Assembly (NCBI GenBank): GCA_023381615.1
Contig: JAMCQL010000022.1
Location: forward strand, 1-64,000
Origin: Bacteroidota bacterium
GTDB lineage: Bacteria > Bacteroidota > Ignavibacteria > Kryptoniales > JAKASW01
Reading direction: 5' to 3'
Length of the DNA stretch: 64,000 nucleotides
The notes under the pieces were generated by a model. The model saw nothing but the letters and a program-made list of their open reading frames with translations, did not search any database and was not told the DNA's origin. Of this stretch, positions 8,264 through 17,667 are shown one piece after another. Position 1 is the first letter of the stretch. Every line of letters starts with the position of its first letter. A program made the position numbers and the translations under genes.

Positions 8264-9484
8264 ATGGAAAACATTAAAGATAAGATTGAAGAGTATTATA
8301 AACTTCCTGATAACAAGGGACATTTCGGGAAATACGGCGGCGCATTCGTACCGGAAACATTGGTCAAGGCGGCGCAGGAACTTGATGAGGCGTTCGAATC
8401 TGTAAAGGGCGATAAAAGTTTCAATGAAGAGTTTGAATACCTGTTGAAAAATTATGCCGGAAGGCCGACGCCGATCTTCTTTGCCAAGAATTTAAGCGAT
8501 AAATATGGCGCAAGATTTTTCCTGAAGCGCGAAGACCTTCTTCATACCGGCGCGCATAAGATAAACAATACTATCGGACAGGCGCTTCTCGCAAAGAGAC
8601 TCGGCAAAAAGAGGATCATTGCGGAGACTGGCGCGGGCCAGCACGGAGTGGCGACAGCGACAGTCTGTGCACTTCTCGGCTTGAAGTGCATTGTTTACAT
8701 GGGCGAAGAAGATATGCACCGGCAGGAGCCGAACGTTTTCAAGATGAGATTGCTTGGTGCGGAAGTTGTGCCGGTGATGAGCGGGACGCGAACGCTCAAA
8801 GAGGCAACGAGCGAGGCGATTCGCGACTGGGTGACGAACGTCCGCGACACGTTTTATATCATTGGTTCGGTTGTCGGAATGCATCCGTATCCGAAGATTG
8901 TCAGACATTTTCAAGCTGTCATCGGACGCGAATCGAAAAAACAGTTCAGGGAAAATTACGGCAAGCTTCCGGATTACGTCGTGGCGTGCATCGGCGGCGG
9001 GAGCAACGCGATGGGGATTTTCTACGATTTCGTGAGAGAAATTCCCGCGTTGAAATTAGTCGGAGTTGAAGCGGCAGGTGAGGGACTCGAAACAGGGAAG
9101 ACGGCGGCGTCGCTTTCGCTGGGGAAGCCCGGCGTCTTGCACGGCTCGATGCAATATCTTTTGCAGGATGAAAACGGAAATGTGTTGAATGCGTATTCTA
9201 TTTCTGCCGGACTCGATTATCCCGGAGTCGGACCGGAGCATTCGTATTTAAAAGATTCCGGTTTGGTCGAATACGAATCGGTCACGGACACAGAAGCACT
9301 TGATATGTTTGTGGAATTATCCCGGCTTGAAGGAATCATACCCGCGCTCGAGTCTGCACATGCAGTGGCATACGCGGCAAAGCTCGCACGAGCCGACGGC
9401 AAAGGGAAAGATATCCTGATAAATTTGTCGGGCAGGGGAGACAAAGATCTTTACAGCGTAGCGAAGAGATTGAAGCTGGAATAA
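8264..9484 (+). CDS. trpB: Tryptophan synthase beta chain
   Basis: PLP enzyme that condenses indole with serine to give tryptophan. The 406-residue protein contains [11 protein letters not shown] near the N-terminus, the PLP lysine in [10 protein letters not shown] (about residue 100), [13 protein letters not shown], and the phosphate-binding GGGSNAMG near residue 246. It is the shorter, TrpA-dependent type (TrpB1) by length and motifs. The alpha subunit gene does not follow: the next genes are complex I. A stem-loop overlapping its stop codon probably ends the operon. Confidence 0.97.
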   Translation: MENIKDKIEEYYKLPDNKGHFGKYGGAFVPETLVKAAQELDEAFESVKGDKSFNEEFEYLLKNYAGRPTPIFFAKNLSDKYGARFFLKREDLLHTGAHKINNTIGQALLAKRLGKKRIIAETGAGQHGVATATVCALLGLKCIVYMGEEDMHRQEPNVFKMRLLGAEVVPVMSGTRTLKEATSEAIRDWVTNVRDTFYIIGSVVGMHPYPKIVRHFQAVIGRESKKQFRENYGKLPDYVVACIGGGSNAMGIFYDFVREIPALKLVGVEAAGEGLETGKTAASLSLGKPGVLHGSMQYLLQDENGNVLNAYSISAGLDYPGVGPEHSYLKDSGLVEYESVTDTEALDMFVELSRLEGIIPALESAHAVAYAAKLARADGKGKDILINLSGRGDKDLYSVAKRLKLE

Positions 9485-9503
9485 GCCGATTGCGAATCGG
9501 CTT
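9483..9503 (+). terminator. Stem-loop after trpB
   Basis: A perfect 9-bp stem (AAGCCGATT / AATCGGCTT) with a 3-base loop overlaps the trpB stop codon and is followed by CTACGTTTTG. It could be a weak intrinsic terminator; it also resembles the GAAGCC-type hairpins at 25569 and 25716, so it may be a repeat unit. Confidence 0.45.
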
Positions 9504-9531
9504 CTACGTTTTGTCAATGCAAAAGGAATTT

Positions 9532-9607
9532 CTCCCCCTTGAAAAGGGGGAGATAAGAGGGGGTTGTCAACACAGGCAAGCATCCCTTCCCACGCTCCGC
9601 GTGGGAA
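9532..9607. repeat. Two palindromes between trpB and nuoA
   Basis: CTCCCCCTT-GAA-AAGGGGGAG (9532-9552) and TTCCCACGC-TCC-GCGTGGGAA (9587-9607) are perfect 9-bp stems with 3-base loops. The first resembles the C-rich palindromes at 25625 and 52115. They may be mobile repeat remnants that also act as transcription barriers. Confidence 0.5.
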
Positions 9608-9677
9608 CAAGAGGGAAAAAATTCTAATTGGACTTCATCTACGGAACTTTTCTTAGTATTCTATTGTCTGACCTTCC

Positions 9678-9706
9678 TTGACTTTCCATCCACCGACATT
9701 TAAATT
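9678..9706 (+). promoter_or_regulatory. Candidate promoter of the nuo operon
   Basis: TTGACT (9678-9683), a 17-base spacer and TAAATT (9701-9706) lie 28 bases before the nuoA start codon, after the last palindrome of the gap. Pattern only. Confidence 0.45.
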
Positions 9707-9733
9707 TATTGCGAAAATTTTTTGGAGCTGCAA

Positions 9734-10198
9734 ATGCTTTCACAATTTGGGATTGTGCTTCTCTTCTTCATCGTGGCGGCGCTGTTCGTAGCCGCGGCAA
9801 TGTTCGGTGCACGATTACTGAGACCTGCCCGTCCCAGCGCGGAAAAACTCAGCACGTACGAATGCGGCGAAGAACCGATCGGCGATACATGGGTCAAGTT
9901 CAATGTCAGATTCTATATCGTAGCTCTGATATTTTTGATCTTTGACGTAGAAGTCGTTTTCCTTTTCCCGTGGGCGCTCGTCTATCAGAAACTTGGGATG
10001 TTTGCTTTCGTAGAAATGATGATCTTCCTCGCGATACTGGTCGCGGGATATGTATATGTCTGGGTGAAAGGCGACTTGGATTGGGACAAACCGCGTCCGC
10101 GTTATATCGATTATGTCAGAAATATGGTGGCGGAGACCCTTCTCGCCGAAGGCGGCGAGCCGAGGCAGACTCATGTCGTCGGCACCGAGGTGAAATGA
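9734..10198 (+). CDS. nuoA: NADH-quinone oxidoreductase subunit A
   Basis: Small membrane subunit of complex I near the quinone channel. The 154-residue product has three hydrophobic helices and the conserved YECGEEPIG loop after the first, followed by [23 protein letters not shown]-type sequence in the second. A GGAG seven bases upstream picks the ATG at 9734 over a TTG at 9722. First gene of an operon ordered A-B-C-D-H-I-J-K-L-M-N; its stop overlaps the nuoB start region. Confidence 0.96.
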   Translation: MLSQFGIVLLFFIVAALFVAAAMFGARLLRPARPSAEKLSTYECGEEPIGDTWVKFNVRFYIVALIFLIFDVEVVFLFPWALVYQKLGMFAFVEMMIFLAILVAGYVYVWVKGDLDWDKPRPRYIDYVRNMVAETLLAEGGEPRQTHVVGTEVK

Positions 10199-10719
10199 TG
10201 GGACTGCTTGATAAACAATTTGAAGACGGAAATATAGTAATCACTTCTTTAAATAACCTTCTCAACTGGGCGCGACTTTCTTCGCTCTGGCAAATGCACT
10301 TTGGACTTGCCTGCTGTGCAATCGAAATGATGGCAGCGTCGGCATCGCATTTCGACATGATGCGTTTCGGCGTCATTCCGCGCGCTACTCCCCGGCAAGC
10401 TGATGTCATTATCGTCTCCGGGACTGTTACTCTGAAGATGGCTACTCGCATTAAGAGACTTTACGAACAGATGGCGGAACCTCGCTACGTGATTTCGATG
10501 GGCTCCTGCTCGAATTGCGGCGGTCCGTATTGGGAACACGGTTACCATGTTTTGAAAGGCGTTGATCGTGTCATTCCGGTCGATGTTTATGTGCCGGGTT
10601 GTCCGCCGAGACCGGAAGCGCTGCTGGAAGGTCTGATGAAATTGCAGGAAAAGATCAGGCGCGAGAGCCGCGTGAAGAAGCACGAAGCTGACCTGATTTC
10701 AACTGTAGAAGCGGAATAA
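10198..10719 (+). CDS. nuoB: NADH-quinone oxidoreductase subunit B
   Basis: Carries the terminal 4Fe-4S cluster N2 that hands electrons to quinone. Ligand cysteines are visible in [17 protein letters not shown] and [10 protein letters not shown]; the 173-residue length is normal. Two adjacent ATGs (10195 and 10198) precede the domain; GAGG at 10187 is better spaced for the second. It overlaps the nuoA stop. The frame runs open further upstream inside nuoA, but that part is not NuoB-like. Confidence 0.96.
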   Translation: MGLLDKQFEDGNIVITSLNNLLNWARLSSLWQMHFGLACCAIEMMAASASHFDMMRFGVIPRATPRQADVIIVSGTVTLKMATRIKRLYEQMAEPRYVISMGSCSNCGGPYWEHGYHVLKGVDRVIPVDVYVPGCPPRPEALLEGLMKLQEKIRRESRVKKHEADLISTVEAE

Positions 10720-10727
10720 TAAATATT

Positions 10728-11207
10728 ATGAATGCAAACGAAATCCACGATAAGATAAAATCTCAATTCCTTGAAGGCGTCGTGGAGTTCAAACCCGATG
10801 CAGTGGTTGAACCGTTTATCGTTGTTCGTCCCGACTTGGTCAGGGAAATATCGAGATTTATTTCTGAAGATCCCGAGGTTAAATTCGATTACCTGATGTC
10901 TCTGTCCGGAGTTGACTTCAACGACGGCAACTTAGGCGTGGTGTATCATCTGTACTCGATGGAAAAGAGACATCGCATTGTATTGAAAGTAAAAGTGCCG
11001 AAAGACAAGCCCGAAGTGCCCTCGGTAGAGTCAATCTGGAAAACGGCAAACTGGCACGAGCGCGAAGCATTTGATCTTTTTGGAATAATGTTTCTCGACC
11101 ATCCCGACTTGCGGCGAATATTACTACCTGACGATTGGGAAGGTTATCCTCTGAGAAAGGATTACAAGGTCCAGGAATACTATCAGGGAATGAAAGTGCC
11201 ATACTGA
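10728..11207 (+). CDS. nuoC: NADH-quinone oxidoreductase subunit C
   Basis: Peripheral-arm subunit that supports NuoB and NuoD (30-kDa family). The 159-residue protein ends with the family signature HEREAFDLFGIMF and then ILLPDDWEGYPLRKDY. It is separate from nuoD, unlike the fused NuoCD of enterobacteria. Eight bases separate it from nuoB. Confidence 0.96.
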   Translation: MNANEIHDKIKSQFLEGVVEFKPDAVVEPFIVVRPDLVREISRFISEDPEVKFDYLMSLSGVDFNDGNLGVVYHLYSMEKRHRIVLKVKVPKDKPEVPSVESIWKTANWHEREAFDLFGIMFLDHPDLRRILLPDDWEGYPLRKDYKVQEYYQGMKVPY

Positions 11208-11242
11208 ATGGCAGCAGTAGGCACTTTTGATCAAATCATCGA

Positions 11243-11262
11243 CGTCCCGATAAATCGGGGCG
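11243..11262. repeat. Short CCCGAT palindrome between nuoC and nuoD
   Basis: CGTCCCGAT-AA-ATCGGGGCG forms a 9-bp stem with one T-G pair inside the 116-base gap. It resembles the TCCCGACC palindrome at the end of nuoI. Confidence 0.4.
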
Positions 11263-11323
11263 TAAATCCCCCCGAGCGAGCAGCAAGAGAGCATAGTTCA
11301 AATCGAAAATTTTAGAGGAATAC

Positions 11324-12442
11324 ATGGCTGAGCTGCGCACCGAACAAATGGTCCTCAATATGGGACCGCAGCATCCATCTACACATGGTGTGCTTCGAAT
11401 TGAATTGGTCGTTGACGGCGAAGTTGTCGTCGATGCAATTCCGCATATAGGTTATCTCCACAGATGTTTTGAGAAGCACGCTGAAGCGATGAACTACCAG
11501 CAGGTGGTTCCGTATTGTGATCGTATGGATTATCTCTCTTCGATGAATAACGACCTCGGGTATGTGCTCGCCGTCGAAAAACTTTTGAATATACAAGTGC
11601 CGGAACGCGTGGAATATATTCGCGTGATCATGGCTGAGCTCCAGAGGATTGCAAGCCACCTTGTCGCAATCGGAACTTACGGACTTGACATCGGCGCGTT
11701 TACGCCGTTCCTCTATTGCTTCCGCGACCGCGAAATGGTACTCGACTTGTTCGAGATGACATGCGGCGCGCGGTTACTTTACAATTACATGTGGCCCGGC
11801 GGACTTTCTCACGATATACCTCCAGGCTTCGTAGAGAAAACTAAAGCCTTTATTAAACACTTCCGACCGACGATAAAAGAAGTCAACGACCTCTTGAGTT
11901 ACAACGAAATTTTTGTGAAGCGTACCGCAAACGTTGGTGTCCTTCCCGCTGATGTAGCGATTAATTATGGTGCGAGCGGTCCGACGCTTCGCGGCTCCGG
12001 CGTCAAATGGGACCTGCGCAAAGACGATCCATATTCAGTCTATCATAAGTTTGATTGGGATGTCGTTGTCGGAACAGGCGAGATGGGAACACTCGGTGAC
12101 TGCTGGGACAGATATATGGTTAAAGTCTGGGAAATGGAACAGAGCCTGAGAATAATCGAGCAGGCAATCGACAATATTCCCGAAGGCAATGTTCAAGCGG
12201 CAATTCCAAAGAGAGTGCGTCCGCCGGTTGGTGAGGTCTATGTCAGAAGTGAAACTCCACGCGGTGAACTTGGATATTATATCATCAGCGACGGAAGTCA
12301 AAATCCATATAGAGTAAAAGCACGTGCCCCGTCGTTCGTTAATTTGAGTTTGCTTCCCGAGATCTCGCGCGGCTATTTGATCGCAGACATGATCGCGATC
12401 ATCGGCAGCGTGGACATTGTCCTCGGTGATGTTGACAGATGA
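11324..12442 (+). CDS. nuoD: NADH-quinone oxidoreductase subunit D
   Basis: 49-kDa-type subunit that forms the quinone site with NuoB. The 372-residue protein opens with [17 protein letters not shown] and has [33 protein letters not shown], and the C-terminal [11 protein letters not shown]; length and motifs are normal. AGAGGA before the ATG is the ribosome site. A gap of 116 bases precedes it and one of 80 bases follows. Confidence 0.97.
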   Translation: MAELRTEQMVLNMGPQHPSTHGVLRIELVVDGEVVVDAIPHIGYLHRCFEKHAEAMNYQQVVPYCDRMDYLSSMNNDLGYVLAVEKLLNIQVPERVEYIRVIMAELQRIASHLVAIGTYGLDIGAFTPFLYCFRDREMVLDLFEMTCGARLLYNYMWPGGLSHDIPPGFVEKTKAFIKHFRPTIKEVNDLLSYNEIFVKRTANVGVLPADVAINYGASGPTLRGSGVKWDLRKDDPYSVYHKFDWDVVVGTGEMGTLGDCWDRYMVKVWEMEQSLRIIEQAIDNIPEGNVQAAIPKRVRPPVGEVYVRSETPRGELGYYIISDGSQNPYRVKARAPSFVNLSLLPEISRGYLIADMIAIIGSVDIVLGDVDR

Positions 12443-12522
12443 ATTAAGAATTTTGAATTGTGAATGCTGAATGTTGAATTGCGAATTAAAAACTTATAAT
12501 TGAGAATTTAAAATTTGAATTT
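12443..12522. repeat. AT-rich GAATT/TTGAATT direct-repeat stretch
   Basis: The whole nuoD-nuoH gap is built of GAATT, TTGAATT and GAATTAAAA units. A similar stretch fills the nuoM-nuoN gap (19273-19350). This is a dispersed repeat type with no coding sense. Confidence 0.5.
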
Positions 12523-13548
12523 ATGCATAATTTTATAACTTATTATCTTGGCACAGGCATTTTCGGCTCGCTGTTATCGAGCTTGCTTCCTCTCCTTTGG
12601 ATTCTGCCGTATGTTCTCCTTTGCGTCTGGCTTGAGCTGAAGGTCTCGGCTCATATGCAGGACAGACTCGGACCGATGAGAACAGGAAGATGGCATGGCT
12701 GGGCACAGCCCATCGCTGACATGCTCAAACTTCTTCAAAAAGAAGATGTAATTCCGACAGCAGCCGACAAGTTCCTCTTCGTCCTTGCGCCTATACTTGT
12801 CTTCGTGGGAGGGTATGCCGCATACGCGGCGATCCCATTCAGCCCTGCTTTTATCGGAGCGAATCTGAATGTCGGAATATTTTATATAATTGCGGTGAGT
12901 GCGATCGTTGTCATCGGGATCCTCATGGCTGGATGGGCTTCGAACAATAAGTGGTCACTTCTTGGCGCGATGAGAACTGCTGCACAGCTTGTCAGTTACG
13001 AGATACCCGCATCGCTGGCAATTCTTGCCGTGGTGATGGTGGTCGGAAGTCTGAGTTTGCAAGACATATGCGACGCGCAGAGTGGCTGGCTCTGGAACTG
13101 GATGATCTTCTCAAAGTTCCCGTTTATGTTCATAACTTTTTTCATCTATTTTGTCGCATCACTTGCCGAGGCAAATCGTACACCCTTCGATATTCCGGAG
13201 GCGGAATCTGAACTTGTGGCAGGCTATCACACTGAGTACAGCGGAATGAGATTCGCCATTTTCTACCTCACTGAATATTCAAATATGTTCGTCGTGAGCG
13301 CCATTGCATCGATTCTTTTCTTCGGCGGATGGAACAGTCCGTTCGGAACATTCATGTCCGGTCCGATTTGGGGAGTCTTCTGGCTCTTGAGCAAGGGAAT
13401 GTTTTTTGTGTTTGTTCAGATGTGGCTGCGCTGGACGCTGCCCCGGTTTCGCGTTGACCAGCTAATGTATCTTAGCTGGAAGGTCCTGACACCGTTCGCG
13501 CTTGTAAATATATTTGCCGTCGGTCTGTGGATGGTGCTTCGCGGTTAA
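12523..13548 (+). CDS. nuoH: NADH-quinone oxidoreductase subunit H
   Basis: Membrane subunit that couples the quinone site to the proton pumps. The 341-residue protein has about eight hydrophobic helices, [14 protein letters not shown] in the first cytoplasmic loop, and the charged loop [20 protein letters not shown] followed by [11 protein letters not shown]. These acidic residues are the conserved coupling positions of the family. Confidence 0.97.
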   Translation: MHNFITYYLGTGIFGSLLSSLLPLLWILPYVLLCVWLELKVSAHMQDRLGPMRTGRWHGWAQPIADMLKLLQKEDVIPTAADKFLFVLAPILVFVGGYAAYAAIPFSPAFIGANLNVGIFYIIAVSAIVVIGILMAGWASNNKWSLLGAMRTAAQLVSYEIPASLAILAVVMVVGSLSLQDICDAQSGWLWNWMIFSKFPFMFITFFIYFVASLAEANRTPFDIPEAESELVAGYHTEYSGMRFAIFYLTEYSNMFVVSAIASILFFGGWNSPFGTFMSGPIWGVFWLLSKGMFFVFVQMWLRWTLPRFRVDQLMYLSWKVLTPFALVNIFAVGLWMVLRG

Positions 13549-13577
13549 CTTGTGGCTATGCCAATGGAGATAATTAG

Positions 13578-14252
13578 ATGAGTTTGGTATCGAGATATTT
13601 CAGAAACGTAGGAAAGGGAATTTGGACAGTCCTCGTCGGGATGAAAATAACAATGAAGCACTTGTTCACTCCAGCGGTTACGATACAATATCCCGATGCG
13701 AGAATGGCAATTCCGGAACGCGGACGAAACAGACTTTATGTAAACATGGACGACTGCATCGGCTGCAAGCAGTGCGAGATGGCTTGTCCGGTCGATTGCA
13801 TAAAGATCGAAACAGCGAAAGCTCTTCCCACGGAAGATCTCGGAGTAACTTCAACAGGGCAGAAGAAGCGTTTGTGGGTGACACAATTTGATATCGACAT
13901 TGCAAAATGCTGTTACTGCGGTTTGTGCGTGCCGCCGTGTCCGACAGAATGTATTTACATGACAAATGTTTATGAGTTTTCCGAATACGACAGGAAGAAT
14001 CTGCTTTACAATTACATCACCTTGACTCCCGAAGAAGCGGAAGCGAAGGTCAAGCAGGCTGAAGATGCCGAGCGCGAAGCCGCCGCGAAGAAAGCGGCCG
14101 CGGCAGCTGCAGCAGCCGCGCAAAAGGCAGCTCAACCTGCTCAAGCGTCGGCCCCGGCGGCTCAACCGACAGCGTCTGCGCCCGAGAAAGCAGCCGTCAA
14201 TCCAAACGAAAATAAGACAAATCTAAAGGATCCCGACCTTGGTCGGGACTGA
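13578..14252 (+). CDS. nuoI: NADH-quinone oxidoreductase subunit I with alanine-rich C-terminal extension
   Basis: Ferredoxin-like subunit with clusters N6a and N6b: CIGCKQCEMACPVDC near residue 60 and CCYCGLCVPPCPTEC near 115 give the eight ligand cysteines. The conserved domain ends near residue 150. About 70 further residues are a charged, then alanine/proline-rich, low-complexity tail not needed for the fold. The last codons (DPDLGRD) are formed by a perfect TCCCGACC palindrome, so part of the tail comes from a small repeat inserted at the gene end. Confidence 0.95.
   Translation: MSLVSRYFRNVGKGIWTVLVGMKITMKHLFTPAVTIQYPDARMAIPERGRNRLYVNMDDCIGCKQCEMACPVDCIKIETAKALPTEDLGVTSTGQKKRLWVTQFDIDIAKCCYCGLCVPPCPTECIYMTNVYEFSEYDRKNLLYNYITLTPEEAEAKVKQAEDAEREAAAKKAAAAAAAAAQKAAQPAQASAPAAQPTASAPEKAAVNPNENKTNLKDPDLGRD
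14231..14248. repeat. TCCCGACC palindrome inside the end of nuoI
   Basis: TCCCGACC-TT-GGTCGGGA is a perfect 8-bp stem within the final codons of nuoI and just before the nuoJ start. It could slow ribosomes or polymerase between the two genes; by appearance it is a repeat unit. Confidence 0.5.
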
Positions 14253-14253
14253 A

Positions 14254-14766
14254 ATGAATATGAACTGGTACGACTTAACTTTCTACGTATTCGCTGCGCT
14301 GACGATCATCAGTGCTATTGGTGTTGTCTTTGCCCGAAATATTATCTACGCCGCATTTTCGCTCCTGTTCGCTTTCTTTGGAGTTGCAGCGATTTATGTT
14401 CTGCTCGCCGCGGACTTCATCGCCATAACGCAGATACTTCTTTACGTCGGCGGTATTCTTGTGTTGATAATATTCGGCGTGATGTTGACTTCGCGTGCGT
14501 ATGATGTCGAAGCGAAGCACGGGCTTCTGCAGATAGTTCCAGCGGTGTTTGTCGTTGGCGCGATTGCCGGGACTTTGATCGGAGTTTTGACGACGACGAA
14601 GTGGCCAGTCACGAATTCTCTTCCTTATGAAGAAACAGCAAAGCCAATCGGTGCATTGCTCATGACGCAGTTCGTTTTGCCGTTTGAGCTGGCGTCTGTT
14701 TTGCTTCTCGTCGCTTTAATTGGCGCAGTGATGATCGCACGGCGCGATAGGGTGCGAAAGGGATAA
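14254..14766 (+). CDS. nuoJ: NADH-quinone oxidoreductase subunit J
   Basis: Membrane subunit of 170 residues with about five helices. The conserved third-helix region ITQILLYVGGILVLIIFGVM contains the pi-bulge segment of the family. The ATG at 14254 (MNMNWYD) is two bases after the nuoI stop; a second ATG at 14260 is equally possible. It is followed by an unusual 278-base non-coding gap inside the operon. Confidence 0.95.
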   Translation: MNMNWYDLTFYVFAALTIISAIGVVFARNIIYAAFSLLFAFFGVAAIYVLLAADFIAITQILLYVGGILVLIIFGVMLTSRAYDVEAKHGLLQIVPAVFVVGAIAGTLIGVLTTTKWPVTNSLPYEETAKPIGALLMTQFVLPFELASVLLLVALIGAVMIARRDRVRKG

Positions 14767-15044
14767 TGAGTTTGTCCGGAGGATCCTTTGGATTTACTAG
14801 AGACGTGGCCGAAAACCTAGAATCTCTGTGTGCCGCTCAATTATCTGTATGGGTATGCGGCATGGTGCAAGTCGAAGATCCCGCTTGCGGGGGCGCTCAG
14901 AACTTTGTGCCTGCGCACCGAAGTGGGCTTTGGCACACAGGTGTGATTCTCAGTGTCACTCTGTGTAACAAAAGAGCTATTTCACTGAGAAACACAGAGG
15001 AACCACAGAGAGCCATGGAGAAAAAAACAAAGGAGTTGTTTTAA
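14767..15044. repeat. Repeat-filled gap between nuoJ and nuoK
   Basis: This 278-base stretch holds no convincing gene; one frame is open but gives no recognisable protein. It contains CTAGAGACGTGGCCGAAAAC at 14797, shared with the element at 42674-42822. It also has an inverted pair CTGTGTGCC (14826) / GGCACACAG (14932), and the CACAGAG-type arm AACACAGAGGAACCACAGAG near 14990. AAAGGAG just before the nuoK ATG is the ribosome site. It looks like nested remnants of small mobile palindromes. Confidence 0.65.
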
Positions 15045-15374
15045 ATGTCAGAAACAGTGATGTCGCTGCATGTTGGGTTGTACCATTTTCTGATAGTCAG
15101 CGCGATACTTTTTTCGCTCGGTATTTACGGAGTCATAACGAGAAAAAACGCGATAATGGTTTTAATGGGAATTGAGCTGATCCTGAACTCGGCTAACATA
15201 AATTTCATTGCGTTCGCGCGCTTTGGGCTGATGAATCTTACCGGGCAGGTCGTGGCATTATTCGTAATTATACTTGCCGCCGCCGAAGCCGCCGTTCTTC
15301 TCGCAATCGTGCTGAACATCTTCCAGCAGCTTAACACCGTCAATGTCGATGAAGTTGACAAACTAAAGAACTGA
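15045..15374 (+). CDS. nuoK: NADH-quinone oxidoreductase subunit K
   Basis: Three-helix antiporter-like subunit of 109 residues. GIELILNSANINFIAF in helix two carries the conserved glutamate, and EAAVLLAIVLNIFQ the third-helix acidic region. AAAGGAG lies upstream of the ATG. It is separated from nuoJ by repeat sequence but only seven bases from nuoL. Confidence 0.96.
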   Translation: MSETVMSLHVGLYHFLIVSAILFSLGIYGVITRKNAIMVLMGIELILNSANINFIAFARFGLMNLTGQVVALFVIILAAAEAAVLLAIVLNIFQQLNTVNVDEVDKLKN

Positions 15375-15381
15375 GTTAGAG

Positions 15382-17517
15382 ATGTCTCCAATTGTCCAAA
15401 TGGATCCCTTTGGGAAAAGTACTTTGATAAATCTCGCCATGGCAGTTCTGTTTCTGCCGCTTGCCGGTTTTGTATTGCTGATATTTTTCGGCAAGAAAAT
15501 CCCTCGTCAGGATTTGCTCGAAACCGGAATCCTATTCGCGGCACTTGCGCTTTCGATTTATATAATGGTACAGAAAGTTTTCTTCCTGACCGTGCCGAAG
15601 ATCGATTTTACTTTCAGATGGATCGACTTGGGTTCCGTGATTGGCGGCCAAAGTATCCCGATTGACCTCGGAATCGCTATCGACAACATCACCGCGATAA
15701 TGCTCGTGGTGGTTACGCTGATTAGCGCGCTCGTGCATCTCTTCTCGCTGGGTTATATGCACGACGATATACGTTATTCGCGGTATTACGCTTATCTCGG
15801 CTTCTTTAGCTTCTCAATGCTCGGCATCGTCCTTGCCAATAACCTTCTGATGATGTATGTGTTTTGGGAGCTTGTTGGAATAAGTTCGTATTTGCTGATT
15901 GGCCATTGGTACGAAAAGAAGTCTGCGAGCGATGCCGGGAAAAAAGCTTTCATTGTGAACAGAGTCGGTGATGTCGGATTCTTCATCGGCATTATGATTG
16001 TTTATACGTCGCTTCATACATTTCTGTTCAGCGGAATATTCAGCGGTATAGCAAACGGGCAGTTGTCCGGCACTTTGCTCACTGTCGCAGGGATTTTGAT
16101 TTTCTGCGGAGCTGTCGGAAAGTCAGCTCAATTTCCACTGCATGTTTGGCTGCCGGACGCGATGGAAGGTCCCACGCCGGTCAGTGCTCTTATCCACGCC
16201 GCGACGATGGTTGCCGCAGGCGTTTACTTGGTAGCGCGTGTTTATCCGATGCTGACCGCCGAAGCATTGACGGTCATCGCTTACATCGGAGCAATCACCG
16301 CATTCATCAGCGCAACAATTGCCATTACGCAAAACGACATCAAGAAGGTTCTTGCCTACTCGACGATAAGCCAACTCGGATACATGGTAATGGCGCTTGG
16401 AGTCGGCGCGTTCTCTGCGGGTTTCTTCCATCTCGTAACGCATGCCGCGTTTAAGGCCGGATTGTTTCTCGGCTCAGGTTCCGTGATTTACGCGATGCAC
16501 CACGAGCAGGACATGCGCCAGATGGGCGGACTTCGCCGAAAGATGCCGATAACTTACTGGAGTTTTGTGATATTCAGCCTGTCAATTGCCGGGATTCCGT
16601 TCACATCGGGTTTTCTCAGCAAGGACAGCATCCTCGCCGGGACTTTGGCTTATGGAATGCTGACGGGCAATTATCTCATTCCTATTATTGGCTATGCCGT
16701 GGTTTTCCTGACCGCGACGTACATGTTCCGACTCATCATTATGACTTTCCATGGTGAACCGAAAGATCATCACAAGTTCGAGCACGCGAAAGAATCACCT
16801 GCAGTCATGACAATTCCGCTGGTTGTTTTGGCGGCGCTGTCGCTGTTTGTTTTCTATAGCTTCAACCCGTTCAATCCCGACAAGGGTTGGTTCCTTCAAG
16901 CTGTTGTGAAACCCGAGTCAGTTGTCCCGGTGGCGCAGAGATATGGTTGGGATCAGGTTGAAGAACCGCAGGCTGCGAATACTGTCGCGGCAAATCTTGC
17001 CGCTGCGCCGGCGACTCGAATTCCTACTTCATCACAGGTATATGAAGAGGCGCTTGAGAAGATTCATTATTCCGGCCTCGCACTTTCGTTGACGCTCGCA
17101 CTCCTTGGAATCTTCTCGGCATTCCTGATTTACCAGTGGAAAAAGATTGACGCCGAAAAACTGAAGCAGTCAGTAAAACCCGTTTATACTTTCTTACTGA
17201 ACAAATGGTATTTTGATGAACTCTACAACGCAACGGTCGTGGGCGGAACGATTTTGGTGAGCAAGATTTTTTCTTGGTTTGATTCTAAGATCATCGATGG
17301 GATCGTGAATGGCGCCGCGTCATTAGCGCGAGTATGGTCGGCGTTGAGCGGCAAATTTGACAATTACGCTGTCGATGGGCTTGTGAACTTCTCTGCTTGG
17401 TTTACCGGACTGCTCGGCTCCGGCATTAGAAAGACGCAAACCGGTAAAGTCCAGACATATATCGTTTTCGCATTACTCGGTGTAATAATAATATTCTTTG
17501 CTTTTAGATCATTTTGA
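15382..17517 (+). CDS. nuoL: NADH-quinone oxidoreductase subunit L
   Basis: Largest proton-pumping subunit, 711 residues with about 15 or 16 helices. The antiporter core shows ELVGISSYLLIGHWYEKKSA near residue 165, GKSAQFPLHVWLPDAMEGPT with the key lysine, and ALIHAATMVAAGVYL. The C-terminal part contains the long lateral region rich in charges (about 575-610) and a final helix. Length is slightly above average. A 150-base gap with no clear repeat or gene separates it from nuoM. Confidence 0.97.
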   Translation: MSPIVQMDPFGKSTLINLAMAVLFLPLAGFVLLIFFGKKIPRQDLLETGILFAALALSIYIMVQKVFFLTVPKIDFTFRWIDLGSVIGGQSIPIDLGIAIDNITAIMLVVVTLISALVHLFSLGYMHDDIRYSRYYAYLGFFSFSMLGIVLANNLLMMYVFWELVGISSYLLIGHWYEKKSASDAGKKAFIVNRVGDVGFFIGIMIVYTSLHTFLFSGIFSGIANGQLSGTLLTVAGILIFCGAVGKSAQFPLHVWLPDAMEGPTPVSALIHAATMVAAGVYLVARVYPMLTAEALTVIAYIGAITAFISATIAITQNDIKKVLAYSTISQLGYMVMALGVGAFSAGFFHLVTHAAFKAGLFLGSGSVIYAMHHEQDMRQMGGLRRKMPITYWSFVIFSLSIAGIPFTSGFLSKDSILAGTLAYGMLTGNYLIPIIGYAVVFLTATYMFRLIIMTFHGEPKDHHKFEHAKESPAVMTIPLVVLAALSLFVFYSFNPFNPDKGWFLQAVVKPESVVPVAQRYGWDQVEEPQAANTVAANLAAAPATRIPTSSQVYEEALEKIHYSGLALSLTLALLGIFSAFLIYQWKKIDAEKLKQSVKPVYTFLLNKWYFDELYNATVVGGTILVSKIFSWFDSKIIDGIVNGAASLARVWSALSGKFDNYAVDGLVNFSAWFTGLLGSGIRKTQTGKVQTYIVFALLGVIIIFFAFRSF

Positions 17518-17667
17518 AAATTTTATAACAATGCTGACACGAGAACGAATCGCAAAAAAACTTCTTATGAAATCCGACCGCTTAATTTTCCGTAGGAGCC
17601 TGCGGATGGGATGTGGTCAGATGCTTGGAAGTCAGTGTTCGGCAGTTTCTAAACTTATGGAGGAATA

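Noticed and set aside
9970-10197. Extended N-terminus for NuoB inside nuoA
   Set aside because: NuoB homology begins at 10195-10198 and the upstream residues are an out-of-frame reading of nuoA.
11290-11310. tRNA-like GTTCAAATC motif before nuoD
   Set aside because: No acceptor stem, anticodon arm or D arm can be drawn around it.
14766-15044. A 92-codon open frame between nuoJ and nuoK
   Set aside because: It consists of repeat sequence, has no recognisable protein character and is better explained as nested palindromes.
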